From the NCBI GenBank assembly GCA_034231615.1, contig CM067306.1, positions 67,425,579 to 67,489,578 of the forward strand: a DNA stretch of 64,000 nucleotides, written 5' to 3'. The translations under genes were made by a program, and so were the position numbers. The notes under the pieces are model-generated. The model worked only from the letters and a program-made list of their open reading frames with translations, was not told where the DNA came from and made no database searches. The DNA is from Meghimatium bilineatum. Lineage: Eukaryota; Mollusca; Gastropoda; Stylommatophora; Philomycidae. This document shows, in pieces, positions 54,000 to 64,000 of this stretch; the first letter of the stretch is position 1; each line of letters opens with the position of its first letter.

Positions 54000-54189
54000 G
54001 TTGTCAGATCTAATCTGGCAATATTTGCCCTCTCATTTCTTTGAAGGAGTCTGGCAAGTATGAACTCTGAAATGGGAGCCCAGCCTATAGGTAGCAGGAG
54101 TGACAACAGTATTAGCTCCACAACTACATGTTCTAATGTTTCGTCTTCATCGTCATCATCATCTTCATCATCTGCGGACAGTCATGGAG
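54000..54189 (+). CDS. RAR: RAR exon with start codon
   Basis: The acceptor is TATTTCCACAG. ATG at 54060 is preceded by an in-frame TGA at 54042-54044, which fixes this start. It encodes 43 residues, including Ser28-Ser38 from an imperfect TCA/TCT triplet run. The donor is CATGGAG|GTATGG with one base carried over. Confidence 0.88.
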
Positions 54190-57100
54190 GTATGGAATCT
54201 ACTGGAAATGTTTTGTGGTCAGATGACACTCTGTATGTGCTCATTTGTTACTAGGGTCAGAACAGGCTGCTAACACTGTCACCCACTCTGCATGTTGCAA
54301 TTTGGGGCCACTAGAGTCAGAACAGGCTGCTAACACTGTCACCCACTCTGCATGTTGCAATTTGGGGCCACTAGAGTCAGAACAGGCTGCTAACACTGTC
54401 ACCCACTCTGCATGTTGCAATTTGGTGCAACTAGAACAGACCTGGTTCAATACCAATCAGCCCTAAGAATTATTTTTCATTTATCTTCATGCTTCCTACT
54501 TGTATTTATTTATTTGCATGCTGCAGGAAGGTGAATACTGACTTCTTTGTGGGGTTTGTTGCTACCCTTTCATGTTATAATAAAACCTGCTGGAGACCCT
54601 GAACCTGCTGGGAGGGACTCAACTCTTTAAATTCCACCATGGTTCTACATTGGAAAACAGTGATGGCAAAGCCCCTTCAGATGATGATGGTAAAGTCCCC
54701 TTCAGAGTAGAATATTTTATAGTTCATCACATTACACCCTCCAGATGATGATAGTAAAGCCCCCTCCAGATAAGGATGATAAAGCCCCATCCAGATGATT
54801 ATGGTAAAGCCTCTCCAGATGATAATGTTAAAGCCCCCTCCAGTGTAGAATATTTTACAGTTCATCACCTTGCACCCTAGAGATTGTCTATTGTCTATCC
54901 CCAGGTGAATGATGGTCAGAATATCCACACTTACCGTTACACGTAAGGGTGGAGACTGGAAACTTTACCTGTCTATCCAAGGCTAGATGTGTTGCCTTGT
55001 CTGTGTTGAATTCATATTTGTTCAGTGTTGTCTTGATATTATCTATCCATCTTCTTCTAGGTCTGCCCCTGGCACTTGTATTCAAATCTTCTCATGTTAT
55101 ATGTTTGTGTTTGTAGTTTGGTATGGTTTATTCTTATAAGGTGTCCAAACCATTTTATCTGTTGTTGCTCAATGTATTCTATGCATGGTCTTATACTGGT
55201 TTTATCTGTTGTTTCTCGATTAAATTAACTATGATTATCAGTTGAATTAACTATGATTAACACTTGAAGTAATTGTGATTAACAGTTGAAGTAACTATGA
55301 TTATCAATTGAAGTAACAGAGTTATGGAGTTACATGCTGTGAATGATACTCTCAGCCGATGACATACTGCTTTGTTGAAATAAGTGGAGTATGTATGGGT
55401 AAACTCTAGTACAATGAAGTTAATCCTATGTGCTTTTAAAGAAAGATTTTTCTGTATTATGTTTTGTTCTCTAGCCTGTTGTTTCTTTTGTCCACTGGTA
55501 TCAGGCCAGTCTTTATACAGCAGTTTCCCGGAGACCTCCTTGGGATATGGTCACTTCAATCTATATGAGAAGGTGGACACTGTACAATCTATGGTCAAGG
55601 AATCAGGTAAATCATACTAATTAATGTTCTTCCACTTGTTCTGTGCCCATTCTCAAATTCCTGCTGGTTATCAGAATGTAGTCTAGAGAAGAGAATGAGT
55701 TTTGTCATGGTTTACAGCCTGATGTGTAAGATATGCACCGTTGAGCTGACATGTCAGACTTCAGCAGGGTTTTGGGTCATTTTGAGCTATGTGATGGAAT
55801 AGCTAACTCCACTCTCAAACCACCTTAGTTACCTCTTGCAACATGCATGGCAAGTAACAGGGATGCTATTCTTAGATTCCATTTTGGGATCTGGCAAAGC
55901 ATGTGCAGGAAGTTAGTCTAATTTGACTGGTTATATCAGAGCATTTCATCATCAAAATATAGTGGAGATTGTGGTTCAGTTAATCCTGTCACCTGTGTGT
56001 CACCAGGGGAGAGAGAGGGAAGAAAAAAATAGTAACACTGTTTACATTTCATGCAAGTCATAAGAGGTAACTAAACAGGTTATGGTGTGGAGTTGGCTGT
56101 CCCATCCCAAATGTTGTGAAAGTGACCCAGAAGCCATGCGGAAATCAAATGTGTCTGACCAAAAGTTACAGATATTACAATTCAGTAATCTGGACTACAT
56201 CCTGTTAATTTTCAGGAGTTTGAGAATGAACGCAGAAAAAGAAGTTAATTCTGTCATCATGATTAACAAGTTTCACATATTGTTTAGTCACATTGACCTC
56301 GCACGGTTACAAGTTTCATATATTGTTTAGTTAAATTGACCTCTTATGGTTACAAGTTTCACATAGTGTTTAGTCACACTTACCTCATATGGTTACAAGT
56401 TTCACATAGTGTTTAGTCATATTGACCTCGCACGGTTACAAGTTTCATATATTGTTTAGTCAAACTGACCTCATATGGTTACAAGTTTCACATAGTGTTT
56501 AGTCAAACTGACCTCATATGGTTACAAGTTTCACATAGTGTTTAGTCAAACTTACCTCATATGGTTACAAGTTTCACATAGTGTTTAGTCAAACTGACCT
56601 CATATGGTTACAAGTTTCACATAGTGTTTAGTCAAACTGATCTCATACAATATTACAAGTTTCAAATAGTGTTTAGTCAAACTGACCTCATATGGTTACA
56701 AGTTTCACATAGTGTTTAGTCAAACTGACCTCATACGGTTACAAGTTTCACATAGTGTTTAGTCAAGCTGATCTCATACAATATTACAAGTTTCAAATAG
56801 TGTTTAGTCAAACTGACCTCATACGGTTACAAGTTTCACATAGGGTTTAGTCAAAATGACTGCTTATGGTCATGGTCAGGTATGCTTCTTTTAACCACAG
56901 TAGTCCAACTTGGTTAGAGCTTTTTATCATTAAAAATAATGGTGGTTGTGGTTTAGTGACTACAACCTTCGATGTTTTGCATAATTTCACACAGCAATGG
57001 CATCTGTTGAACATTGAGAGCATACGGTAGCTGCAGCTATACTAAGAACATAAGGTGGCTGCAGCTATACTTAGTTAAGCTATAGAAGGTTGCAGCTATA

Positions 57101-60100
57101 CTTAGTTAAGATATAGGTGGCTGCAGCTATACTTAGTTACGGAATACTAAGCACTGGTGATACAATTTTGGTGCAATAAATATAAACATAGGAATGAATC
57201 TTTGTTGCAATAAAATGTTATATGCCCACAGAAGTCACTGCTACCCCATGTTGCAATATAAATGTTACATGCCCACAGAAGTCATCGCTACCCCTTGTTG
57301 CAATAAAATGTTACATGCCCACAGAAGTCATCACTACCCCATGTTGCAATAAAATGTTACATGCCCACGGAAGTTATCGCTACCCCATGTTGCAATATAA
57401 ATGTTACTTGCCCACAGAAGTCATCGCTACCCCTTGTTCTGTTTTGTATTCTCAATTATTTCCCATTGTTACTTTATGTTTCATTGCACGGTACAATTTG
57501 TTTTGTTAAATTTATATGCTTGTTAAATAGGAAAGCACAGTTTATAAGATTTTGAGATTTTTTTAGAGGTTCGGTAGAACTTGCCAGGAATGGTCAACTG
57601 TTAACCATGGTCGTAGATGCACATTTACTCTGGAAGTGTGTGGGTGATGTCCTACAAAAAAATAGCTTTTCACTTCATTCTGCACAACCTTTTTTTTGGA
57701 AGAAAACCTAGTAGTGTTTCCACTGAGGAAATAGGAGAGAGTTTACCATCTTGTTTACTTGTTTTGTAGTGCTGAATACAGGGTTGTAGTTTTCTAAACG
57801 GAGAGTGCGAACTCTATGACCCTGCCTGCTCTTGTGCATCTACAAGTCTTGCTGTCAAGTGTTTAACTCAAGGGGTTTTGTAAGATATGCATGCCATCAC
57901 ACTAAATTAAAAACTGTGCAGAGAATTTATCTGTAAATAAATTTATGAAGTATTGATACATTAAAAAAAATATTTGTCTTAATGTCACTGTAATCTTATC
58001 TTCCCAGATGCTATATACAACCATCAAAGTAACCTATGTAGTGACCTTCACAACTCCAATCTGTTGACCTATGACCCTAGCCAGTCACCCCCACCTCCAC
58101 CCAGAGTGTACAAGCCCTGTGTTGTATGCAGTGATAAAAGCTCTGGTTATCATTATGGAGTTAGCTCATGTGAGGGGTGTAAGGTAGGTGGTACATGTGA
58201 TTGTTGCCTTTTATTTTCATCAGAAACCACAGTTTCAGGATCACCCAGCATACAATGACCCATGTCAGAGAACTCAATGGCTTCATAGGCATAGAGGATT
58301 GATGTCATTGTATTTGAATTTTTCCATATCTGCTCTACCTCTCCCAACAGAATAGCATACCGCCTGCTGAAAGTATAGAGGATTGGTGTCATTGTATTTG
58401 AATTTTCCCATATCTAATCTGCCACAGAAAAGCATACTGCCCGTCTGCTGAATGTATCAATCATACCACATAACTCTGTAACTCTTCATGCAATAATCTT
58501 CAGTTTGAACCAACAATCTATGTCTGAGTGATATGATATCACAATCTGGTTTCGAACCCACAACCTATGTCTGAGAATGTGATAAGATATGCAAAACTGA
58601 GTTCAGAGCTGGATTTAGACTTGATAAAGCCCTAAGTTTCTGGACGTGCAGCATTGAGACAAATAATGCTGCAATATATTTAAATATATATGACAATTGC
58701 TCGGGAAAGTGGGGCCCTAAGCTATAGCTTGTGTAGCTTATACGTAAATCCTGCACTGACTGAGTTGTAGCTATGTGCAGTATCCTGGAGCTAAAAATAA
58801 AAAGACAATTGATGTCAAAGTGGAGACAGGTCTGAAGATCTAGTGTGAGGTTATATACAAGAAAATTCAGCAGCAGATTTCATCAATTTCAGTGAGGTTT
58901 TTTTTTGTGTGACACTAATGGGGAGAAAATATTTGCTGATAAGATCAAGGAAAGTTTCATTTTAATATTTGCATAAAAAGTCTTAAAGAAAAGTACTTTG
59001 TATTTCAACCTAAATTCTCATGGGTGTTGTGGCTCTGTCTGTAGCTACACCTACAGTGGTGGAAAGATCAATCATGCTCGATTGTGATTATCTTTCAGGC
59101 TTGTGTTGAGTGTACAGCATGGGAACCAGTTATCTCGTATGACTGGTCTACTAGCAATATGGTTACAAACATCCTGTGTTCAGTGAAAGAGGTGAAGCAC
59201 TGAAAATATTAGTTACCACACTGAAGTTGGATGTGTTGGGCCTGGCGCAAATGAAACAGTGACACAATACATTTCCATTCCCTGGACTATATCCTGTTGG
59301 AAATTTAGTAGAACCATTGTGCTGCTACAAGAGAGATCCAATGGAAGTTTGAGAACAAACCACACACAAAAATTGCCCATAAAATTTGAAATTTTGTGTG
59401 CAGAATAACCTATAAATTTATATTTTAACCCCAAATAACCATTATAATTGTATGTTAACCCATAATAACCCACTAAGTCTGTATTTAAGTTCAAAATAAA
59501 TAACCAACAAAGTTTGTATTTCCAAATAAATAACCCAGAAAGTCTGTATTTGAAAGATCCTATTTTTAATTGCACCCTGAGCTATAAGTGCAGGCCTCGT
59601 ATGTCATATGGTCAGGCTTATAGAGAATGTTGCTGTTGATCAATTATTTTCCTTAAAATATGTTTGTATCATAACAGACACAAACACTCATAAAAACTAA
59701 AAATGTGCTGTTAAATTATTTCTTCTGAGATATTGAGTTTAAAACAGTGAGAAAATCATGAAAATTTATTTGTGCTTTAGAAAAATATATTGCTTGTTAA
59801 TTCTTATCAGGGATTTTTCCGTCGAAGTGTGCAGAAGAATATGCAATACACATGTCACAAAGACAGGTCATGCATCATAAACAAAGTGACCAGGAACAGA
59901 TGTCAATACTGCCGCCTGCAGAAGTGTATTAGTATGGGCATGTCTAAAGAAGGTATAAATATAATTTTGTGTATCTGAAAACACACAGCATATCTCAACA
60001 CACACAACAAATCACAACATATCTCAACACACACATAACATATCTCAACACACACATAACATATCTCAACACACACATATCTCAACACACACACAACAAA

Positions 60101-62713
60101 TCTCAAGACACACACACACACATCATTGGATTTTAACATATATGGTACTTGAATTTTCTTTAGTCTATTTACATGTGGACATAAGATCTGTTAGGAAATC
60201 TTTCTACAGAGACATATTTTTCCTCTTTACTGGTATTTACTGGTGGAGTTAAGATCTGATAGGATATCTTTCTTCAAAGACATATATTTCTATCTATTTA
60301 CTGGTGGAGTTAAGATCTGATAGGATATCTTTCTTCAAAGACATATATTTCTATCTATTTACTGGTGGAGTTAAGATCTGAGAGGATATATTGCTTATCA
60401 TGTGCTAAAACCAACATGGCTAATGCAATCACAGATTTCTTGCCAGCTACAGAGAAAGATGCTGTATCGTTTGTTACAGATTCGAGGACTGCTACATTGA
60501 GAAAAGATATGCGGTCGCAGTCACCCAATGACCTTATGTTATTATAATAATGAAAGCATCTAGTGGAAATACAATAGAAGTCGACATCGCTAGTACACCC
60601 GTGTAAAGATCAGCATGTGTGTGCAATTCACTAAGATTTTGCTAGTGAAAATATGTCGATTCATCTATGCATCTTTACAACTAAACATCTTTCCCCCCAA
60701 AAACTAAAAATTCAATGCCATTCCTACCCTCCCTCAATTCATGAAATCCCCCCCCCCCCAACAGCTAACTAATCCTGCCTCCCTTCCCAAAAAACTAAAA
60801 TATGTTGTCTCCCCTCCAGGCTATATTTCTTCTCAACTGTGCTCGAATAAAGAGACACAATAAATATAATGTTTTTCTTAACACTGCTTATCTCCTCCTA
60901 CTGAGTTTGCTATGCTAAGCCCAGTTGCATATTTTATGAGACTATATTTAGTTTCGTACAAAAATAGGCCACATCTGCTTAATATGAACCACTCTCTCTA
61001 TTCTTCTATATACCATATCTCAAATGAATTGATTCTGTCTTCTGTTTGTTCCTTATCCAAGATTTTTAGCTGTATGTTAATGTAAAATAGATGTTCTTTT
61101 TTATACTTCTCCAATTTAGTTTATATGTTTTCATAGGTATCAACGAGTACGGATTTTCCGTATTGATATGGATTTCGACCCTCCAACCCGACATTTTTTA
61201 TTCCTAAAAGGTCATTTGATGTTAAATTTCTCTGTAATTATTACTAATGCGGTTGTGTTTGTCTCACACGCACGTATTGATGGGCTAACAAAAATAAATT
61301 GAAAATTTGTTTTCTTTGTTTGGGTGCTAAATACTGACGCTTTTATTTAAATATGGAAATAAATTGTTAAAAATATGGATTACAAAAGAATAAGTTGATA
61401 GCCATGTGCTTTTGGATGTCAGTGGTTTGCACATGTGATGTCTTATAATTCTAACCATTCTTAGACATTATTTATGTTTGCTCTGAACTTGTCATGATTT
61501 TGGGGCAGAGTTGATCTAGGGTATCCAATGTTCACACACCATGTAGTGTTTCTTATCCATTGTCATCTTTAGCAGCTATTTCTCATGTATCCAACAACAT
61601 TTACTGGTTGCAGTGGTGGATTATTTTCTATACTTGATCAAGATGTTTTGATATAAATGTTGAATTTCTGTGTACTTTTAGCGGTACATCATCATCAGGT
61701 GCCATGGTCGCTGGCGACCATGGATCTCCACAAATCTCTGAGTTTCTAGTATCTTATATGAAGATCATTGTTGAAAAACGAATATTTTCTCATGTTGTTG
61801 TCCTGGATCTTTCTTACCTTCTATCTTGCCTGTTGTAACTATCTTCTCCAGACCTCTGTGTCTCACAACCCCATGTCCAAAAAATAAAAATTGTCTATTT
61901 CTGATGTCATTAAGTAACCCCTGTCTTGAATTTGTCTCTTTCAGCAAGTTAGTGTGTCTGTATGGTATTTCCAACATTTTTCTATAGAACCACATCTCTG
62001 TTGTCTTTAATTTTTTCCTATCCTGTTTACTTTTTGCCTGTGACTTGCATCCATATGTTAGAATCAGTGTTATATAGTAATCCATTAAACTGTGTTATTC
62101 CGTATTTCTACTTTAAACAAGAGAAATCAATATTTATTGCATGGAATTATAGGCCAAGTTTGCAAGGTGTTCTCATGATATCTAGTGTGTAAAATTATTT
62201 CTCACATTTATTTACTGCCATACTTACAACTACTGACTTCTAGCAGGAAGTCATGGTAACTATACCTGTGGTTAGCTTTTAAAAATAACTTGGTGAGATT
62301 GTCATTCTATAAGGATAAGAATTACAACCAAGTCTATCCAGTGTGTAGTTTTTTTAATTTTACATGTTCATGGATCACTCTGTTTATTGTTGTTAATTTT
62401 TTAGCTGTCATAGTTCTCCCTGTTTTTTTTAGCTGTCATAGTTCTCCATGTTTTTTTTAGCTGTCATAGTTCTCCCTGTTTTTTTTCTTTCTACATTGCA
62501 GCAGTGAGAAATGACAGAAACAAGAAGAAGTCTCAGAAACCAGAGAGTACGTCAAGTCCTTCAGAAGAACTGACAGAAGATGACCAGATGCTACTGCAGG
62601 ATGTTCTAGATGCCCACAGAGACACAACACCTAATGGTGCCACTGAATCAGTTACTGATACTGACATAGAAACCTTGGCAGCAACCACAACCTCCTTATC
62701 TACCTCAGCCTCT
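54060..62713 (+). CDS. RAR: retinoic acid receptor (NR1B), 5' part of gene
   Basis: Five exons (54000-54189, 55505-55606, 58008-58183, 59811-59952, 62502-62713) join with GT-AG borders and consistent phases into 254 codons. Residues 1-114 are the A/B region, with poly-Ser at 28-38. Residues 115-182 are the C4 DNA-binding domain: finger 1 C115, C118, C132, C135; finger 2 C151, C157, C167, C170. The P-box is CEGCKG. From 183 on is the hinge ([10 protein letters not shown]). The fingers ([31 protein letters not shown]) are nearly those of vertebrate RARs. RARs work in the nucleus as RXR heterodimers on AGGTCA direct repeats; molluscan RARs studied so far bind DNA but respond poorly or not at all to all-trans retinoic acid. 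The ligand-binding domain is outside the window. No frame damage is seen. Confidence 0.95.
54245..54430. repeat. 60-bp triplication in RAR intron
   Basis: Three near-identical 60-bp units (GAACAGGCTGCTAACACTGT plus CACCCACTCTGCATGTTGCA) lie 55 bp after the exon donor. Confidence 0.97.
54665..54880. repeat. CCTCCAGATGATGATGGTAA repeats
   Basis: Five to six degenerate copies of a unit with AAAGCCCCCTCCAGATGAT, and two copies of TAGAATATTTTA.AGTTCATCAC. Confidence 0.8.
54895..55235 (-). mobile_element. LINE 3' fragment in RAR intron
   Basis: Minus-strand [19 protein letters not shown] then [15 protein letters not shown] is a LINE C-terminal segment. Confidence 0.6.
55320..55450 (+). mobile_element. 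SINE-T body fragment
   Basis: GAGTTACATGCTGTGAATGA, TACTCTCAGC and ACAATGAAGTTAATCCTATG match the bodies of the SINE-T copies. It lies just before RAR exon 3. Confidence 0.55.
55505..55606 (+). CDS. RAR: RAR exon 3 (A/B region)
   Basis: The acceptor is CTGGTATCAG. The carried G plus GC makes Gly44, then [20 protein letters not shown] and [13 protein letters not shown]. The donor is TCAG|GTAAAT, phase 1. Not a known domain, but protein-like (aromatic-rich) and phase-consistent on both sides. Confidence 0.8.
55636..55915 (-). mobile_element. SINE-A, minus
   Basis: The reverse complement follows SINE-A: TGCCATGCATGTTGCAAGAG, GTTTGAGAGTGGAGTTAGCT, CAAAACCCTGCTGAAGTCTG, then GCAGGAATTTGAGAATGGGC. 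It stands next to the plus-strand copy at 55992-56242. Confidence 0.7.
55992..56242 (+). mobile_element. SINE-A with target-site duplication
   Basis: ATAGTAACACTGTTTACATT, TGGAGTTGGCTGTCCCATCC, GGACTACATCCTGTTAATTT and GAGTTTGAGAATGAACGCAG are in order. It is flanked by AGTTAATCCTGTCA (55978-55991) and AGTTAATTCTGTCA (56243-56256). Confidence 0.8.
56265..56865. repeat. 43-bp minisatellite in RAR intron
   Basis: About 14 copies of GGTTACAAGTTTCACATAGT plus GTTTAGTCAAACTGACCTCATAT, with ATATTACAAGTTTCAAATAG variants. Confidence 0.96.
57000..57440. repeat. two minisatellites
   Basis: Four copies of GTGGCTGCAGCTATACTTAG (57045-57140), then five of TGTTGCAATAAAATGTTACA plus TGCCCACAGAAGTCATCGCTACCCC (57205-57440). 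Confidence 0.93.
58008..58183 (+). CDS. RAR: RAR exon 4: first zinc finger
   Basis: The acceptor is ATCTTCCCAG. The carried G plus AT makes Asp78. A Pro run ([12 protein letters not shown]) leads into finger 1 with four Cys, ending CEGCK at a phase-0 donor AAG|GTAGGT. The intron between CEGCK and GFFRR is, as far as I recall, at the position found in vertebrate RAR genes. Confidence 0.96.
58258..58595 (-). mobile_element. SINE-T with duplicated 3' end
   Basis: The minus strand carries GGGTTCGAAACCAG (B-box-like), GAGTTACAGAGTTATGTGGT and GACACCAATCCTCTATAC. The last segment, about 100 bp, is present twice (58275-58320 and 58370-58420). Confidence 0.5.
58604..58758. mobile_element. hAT-type MITE with 8-bp target-site duplication
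   Basis: 155 bp. The left end CAGAGCTGGATTTA and the reverse complement of the right end, CAGTGCAGGATTTA, differ at two of 14 positions. ACTGAGTT flanks it at 58596-58603 and 58759-58766. The internal CCCTAAGCTATAGCTTGT is also found inside the foldback at 20617-21002. An 8-bp duplication and CAG ends are typical of hAT elements. Confidence 0.88.
59216..59365 (+). mobile_element. SINE-B in RAR intron
   Basis: GGATGTGTTGGGCCTGGCGC, ATTTCCATTCCCTGGACTAT, TGCTACAAGAGAGATCCAAT and GTTTGAGAACAAACC are in order; the GAA tail has decayed. Confidence 0.75.
59811..59952 (+). CDS. RAR: RAR exon 5: second zinc finger
   Basis: The acceptor is AATTCTTATCAG. It encodes [15 protein letters not shown], the D-box [24 protein letters not shown] and ISMGMSKE. 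The donor is GAAG|GTATAA with one base carried. All four zinc ligands of finger 2 (C151, C157, C167, C170) are present. Confidence 0.97.
59995..60385. repeat. CA-rich and 60-bp repeats
   Basis: ATCTCAACACACACATAACAT units (59995-60120). Then three copies of a unit with GTGGAGTTAAGATCTGATAG and GATATCTTTCTTCAAAGACA (60215-60385). Confidence 0.92.
60386..61680. other. RAR intron, no further exon seen
   Basis: A 60-codon frame at 60365-60547 ([20 protein letters not shown]) has no known relative and no matching splice phase. A C-run lies near 60749. Otherwise AT-rich. Confidence 0.4.
61680..62090 (-). mobile_element. RTE-like LINE 3' end in RAR intron
   Basis: The minus frame has [44 protein letters not shown]-like [11 protein letters not shown] and [13 protein letters not shown], with a CAT/ATG tail at 61688-61697. 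Same family as 7955-8318. Confidence 0.75.
62385..62490. repeat. 26-bp triplication at a splice acceptor
   Basis: Three copies of TTTTTTAGCTGTCATAGTTC plus TCCCTG sit right before the polypyrimidine tract of RAR exon 6. Each ends in a T-run and TTAG, so it multiplies candidate acceptors. Confidence 0.9.
62502..62713 (+). CDS. RAR: RAR exon 6: hinge
   Basis: The acceptor is TTCTACATTGCAG. The carried G plus CA gives Ala, then [16 protein letters not shown] (the C-terminal extension of the DNA-binding domain), [20 protein letters not shown], corresponding to the start of the ligand-binding region, and a Thr/Ser-rich end. The donor is GCCTCT|GTAAGT, phase 0. Reading through would reach a stop at 62762. 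The next exon is beyond 64000 or unrecognised. Confidence 0.9.
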
Positions 62714-62864
62714 GTAAGTTCTGGTTATGCTAATTCTTTCTATGCTAACAACTGCACCACTTAGACCAACCTACTATTCCAGCAAGCCAATAAATACTCC
62801 GCATTTATCACAACTTCTAAGAATACTTGAGTACAGCAGAGAAATACAGATATAAGAAGTGGAA

Positions 62865-62935
62865 TATTCCATTCATGTGTTGGCAGGGCCCAAAGAGGGA
62901 GTGAAGAATAGTGCAACACTGTATTATATAACTCA
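62865..62935 (+). mobile_element. SINE-A 5' fragment
   Basis: ATGTGTTGGCAGGGCCCAAA then GAAGAATAGTGCAACACTGT matches the head of SINE-A only. Confidence 0.5.
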
Positions 62936-63384
62936 ATTAGTTTATCAATGGGTAAACATAGTTCATGTCACATGATTCTTGTCCGCGTTGACACTTGTGG
63001 AAGAGTATGGTGAACATTTTCACAATGTCAGTCATTTTTAGACAGCAAAGAAGGGAGCTGGCCATCCCACCTAATAGTTGCTGCAGCTTAGTACATGAAG
63101 AGTTATTTTCATCCCCAACAGCAGGTTACTGCCATGGGACATACCTTTACTGTAGTCATTTTCCACCATCCACAACTAGAAACGCAACATTGTACCCTAC
63201 AGCTACATTAATTAAAAACCCTCATCTAGAAAACCTCTAGATAACCTACCAAAAATGATGCTAGAGAAACACTAACCTAGAGCAGTAGACTCAACCACTT
63301 GCCACAGGGAACAAAAGTGACAAAATTGTACTCCCTTGTGGTTTTATTATTCAACTCCCATTTTCAGAAATATTAGTTGCCCAC

Positions 63385-63595
63385 ATCTCAATCTACACAT
63401 CCCAGAGACTCCATCTCAATCTACACATCCCAGAGACTCCATCTTAATCTACATTGCCGTCTATACTGCTCAGAGTCTATCCCTAAGGACAGTCTACACT
63501 GCTCAGTCTACACTTCCCAGAGTCTACACTGCCCAGAGTCTATCCCTAAAGACAGTCTACACTGCCCAGAGTCTATCCCAAAGTATTAGCATTTG
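63385..63595. repeat. short CCCAGAGTCTA repeats
   Basis: CAATCTACACATCCCAGAGA (two to three copies) and CAGTCTACACTGCCCAGAGT with CTATCCCTAAAGA (three to four copies). Confidence 0.9.
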
Positions 63596-63715
63596 TTTTG
63601 GACATAATTCAAATCTACCTGTTACCAGGATACATCTTGAGAATGTGCTTTTAAGATCCTGGCTATCCGTTAGCTCTGAGACCACAGTGCAAAATCCCTT
63701 GCATCCCACCTGATG
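63596..63715 (+). repeat. Rep1 3' fragment
   Basis: GGACATAATTCAAATCTACC, TTAAGATCCTGGCTATCCGT and CCCTTGCATCCC follow the Rep1 3' end in diverged form. From 63716 to the window end I see nothing I can name. Confidence 0.45.
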
Positions 63716-64000
63716 ATTGACTGATGGCTGACTAATTGATGAACAATAATTAAAATAGCACTATCTTACCTAATTTAGGTACTCCGCTGTCTTATATTCT
63801 TTGCATGAGGCATGACTTTTAAACTTGTGTGCCCTAATTATTCTGTGAGCTATAGTGGGGGAAAATATGTTCCTGGCAGGGTCACTCCATCTGGACAGGT
63901 CACCGAAGATGAGCCAGATTAAATGTGGATTCTGGTTCTTCAGGTTTGGGGGTTGGACTAACAAATATGCACCATAAGAAATATTGTTATAAGAACAACA

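Noticed and set aside
56860-56880. Retinoic acid response element (AGGTCA direct repeat)
   Set aside because: Two TGGTCA words occur with no spacer and sit at the edge of a minisatellite; spacing does not fit DR1, DR2 or DR5.
60365-60547. Possible extra RAR exon between the second finger and the hinge
   Set aside because: Exon 5 joins exon 6 directly with correct phase to give [13 protein letters not shown], as in other RARs, so nothing is missing there.
62995-63240. 81-codon frame after RAR exon 6
   Set aside because: It does not resemble RAR helices or any family and lacks matching splice phase; probably intronic.

Overview
This is nuclear DNA of an animal, most likely a mollusc or another lophotrochozoan. 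The reasons are split genes with GT-AG introns, many non-LTR retrotransposon relics, SINEs, MITEs and dozens of minisatellites. There is also a retinoic acid receptor (RAR) gene, a family known outside chordates mainly from molluscs and annelids. I see no operons, CRISPR arrays or bacterial signals. The species call is inference.

Two genes can be reconstructed with matching splice phases. (1) On the minus strand, a complete four-exon gene runs from 18357 down to 7776. It encodes a 143-residue COA1 (MITRAC15)-like mitochondrial inner-membrane protein. Its exons total 432 nt, exactly 144 codons including the stop, although they lie in 10.6 kb of transposon-filled DNA. (2) On the plus strand, the 5' half of an RAR (NR1B) gene runs from 54060 to at least 62713. 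It covers a poly-Ser A/B domain, both C4 zinc fingers and the start of the hinge. The ligand-binding domain must lie beyond 64000. A third candidate is an intact 167-codon frame at 1186-1689, a type II membrane protein with a coiled coil and no recognised family. Two weaker exon candidates (36059-36122 and 48857-49223) and a CpG-rich block (about 24880-25300) may belong to upstream promoters of the RAR locus or to an unseen gene.

Layout. 0-5 kb: minisatellites, LINE scraps and the 1186 ORF. 5-18.4 kb: the COA1 locus, whose introns hold LINE fragments, copies of an unclassified element of about 1-1.4 kb (called Rep1 here) and several SINEs with readable target-site duplications. 18.4-30 kb: more Rep1, a 386-bp foldback element, an inverted-repeat MITE, tandem arrays and a possible promoter. 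30-33.4 kb: a wrecked RNase-H-type LINE with a nested LINE and a long hairpin. 33.4-42.5 kb: microsatellites, a LINE fragment, a purine-rich tract and a hammerhead-like motif. 42.9-53.9 kb: roughly half of the sequence is tandem arrays. 54-64 kb: the RAR exons, with SINEs, LINE ends, a hAT-type MITE and arrays in the introns.

The most distinctive signal is a modular SINE group. Three types share a central core and a GAA-repeat tail. That tail resembles the 3' end of the RNase-H LINE in this window, which suggests a SINE-LINE partnership. Two insertions have their pre-insertion (empty) counterparts elsewhere in the same window. Several minisatellites are amplified pieces of LINE coding sequence. 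Repeat names (Rep1, SINE-A/B/C/T, LINE-A/C/D/I) are local labels only.
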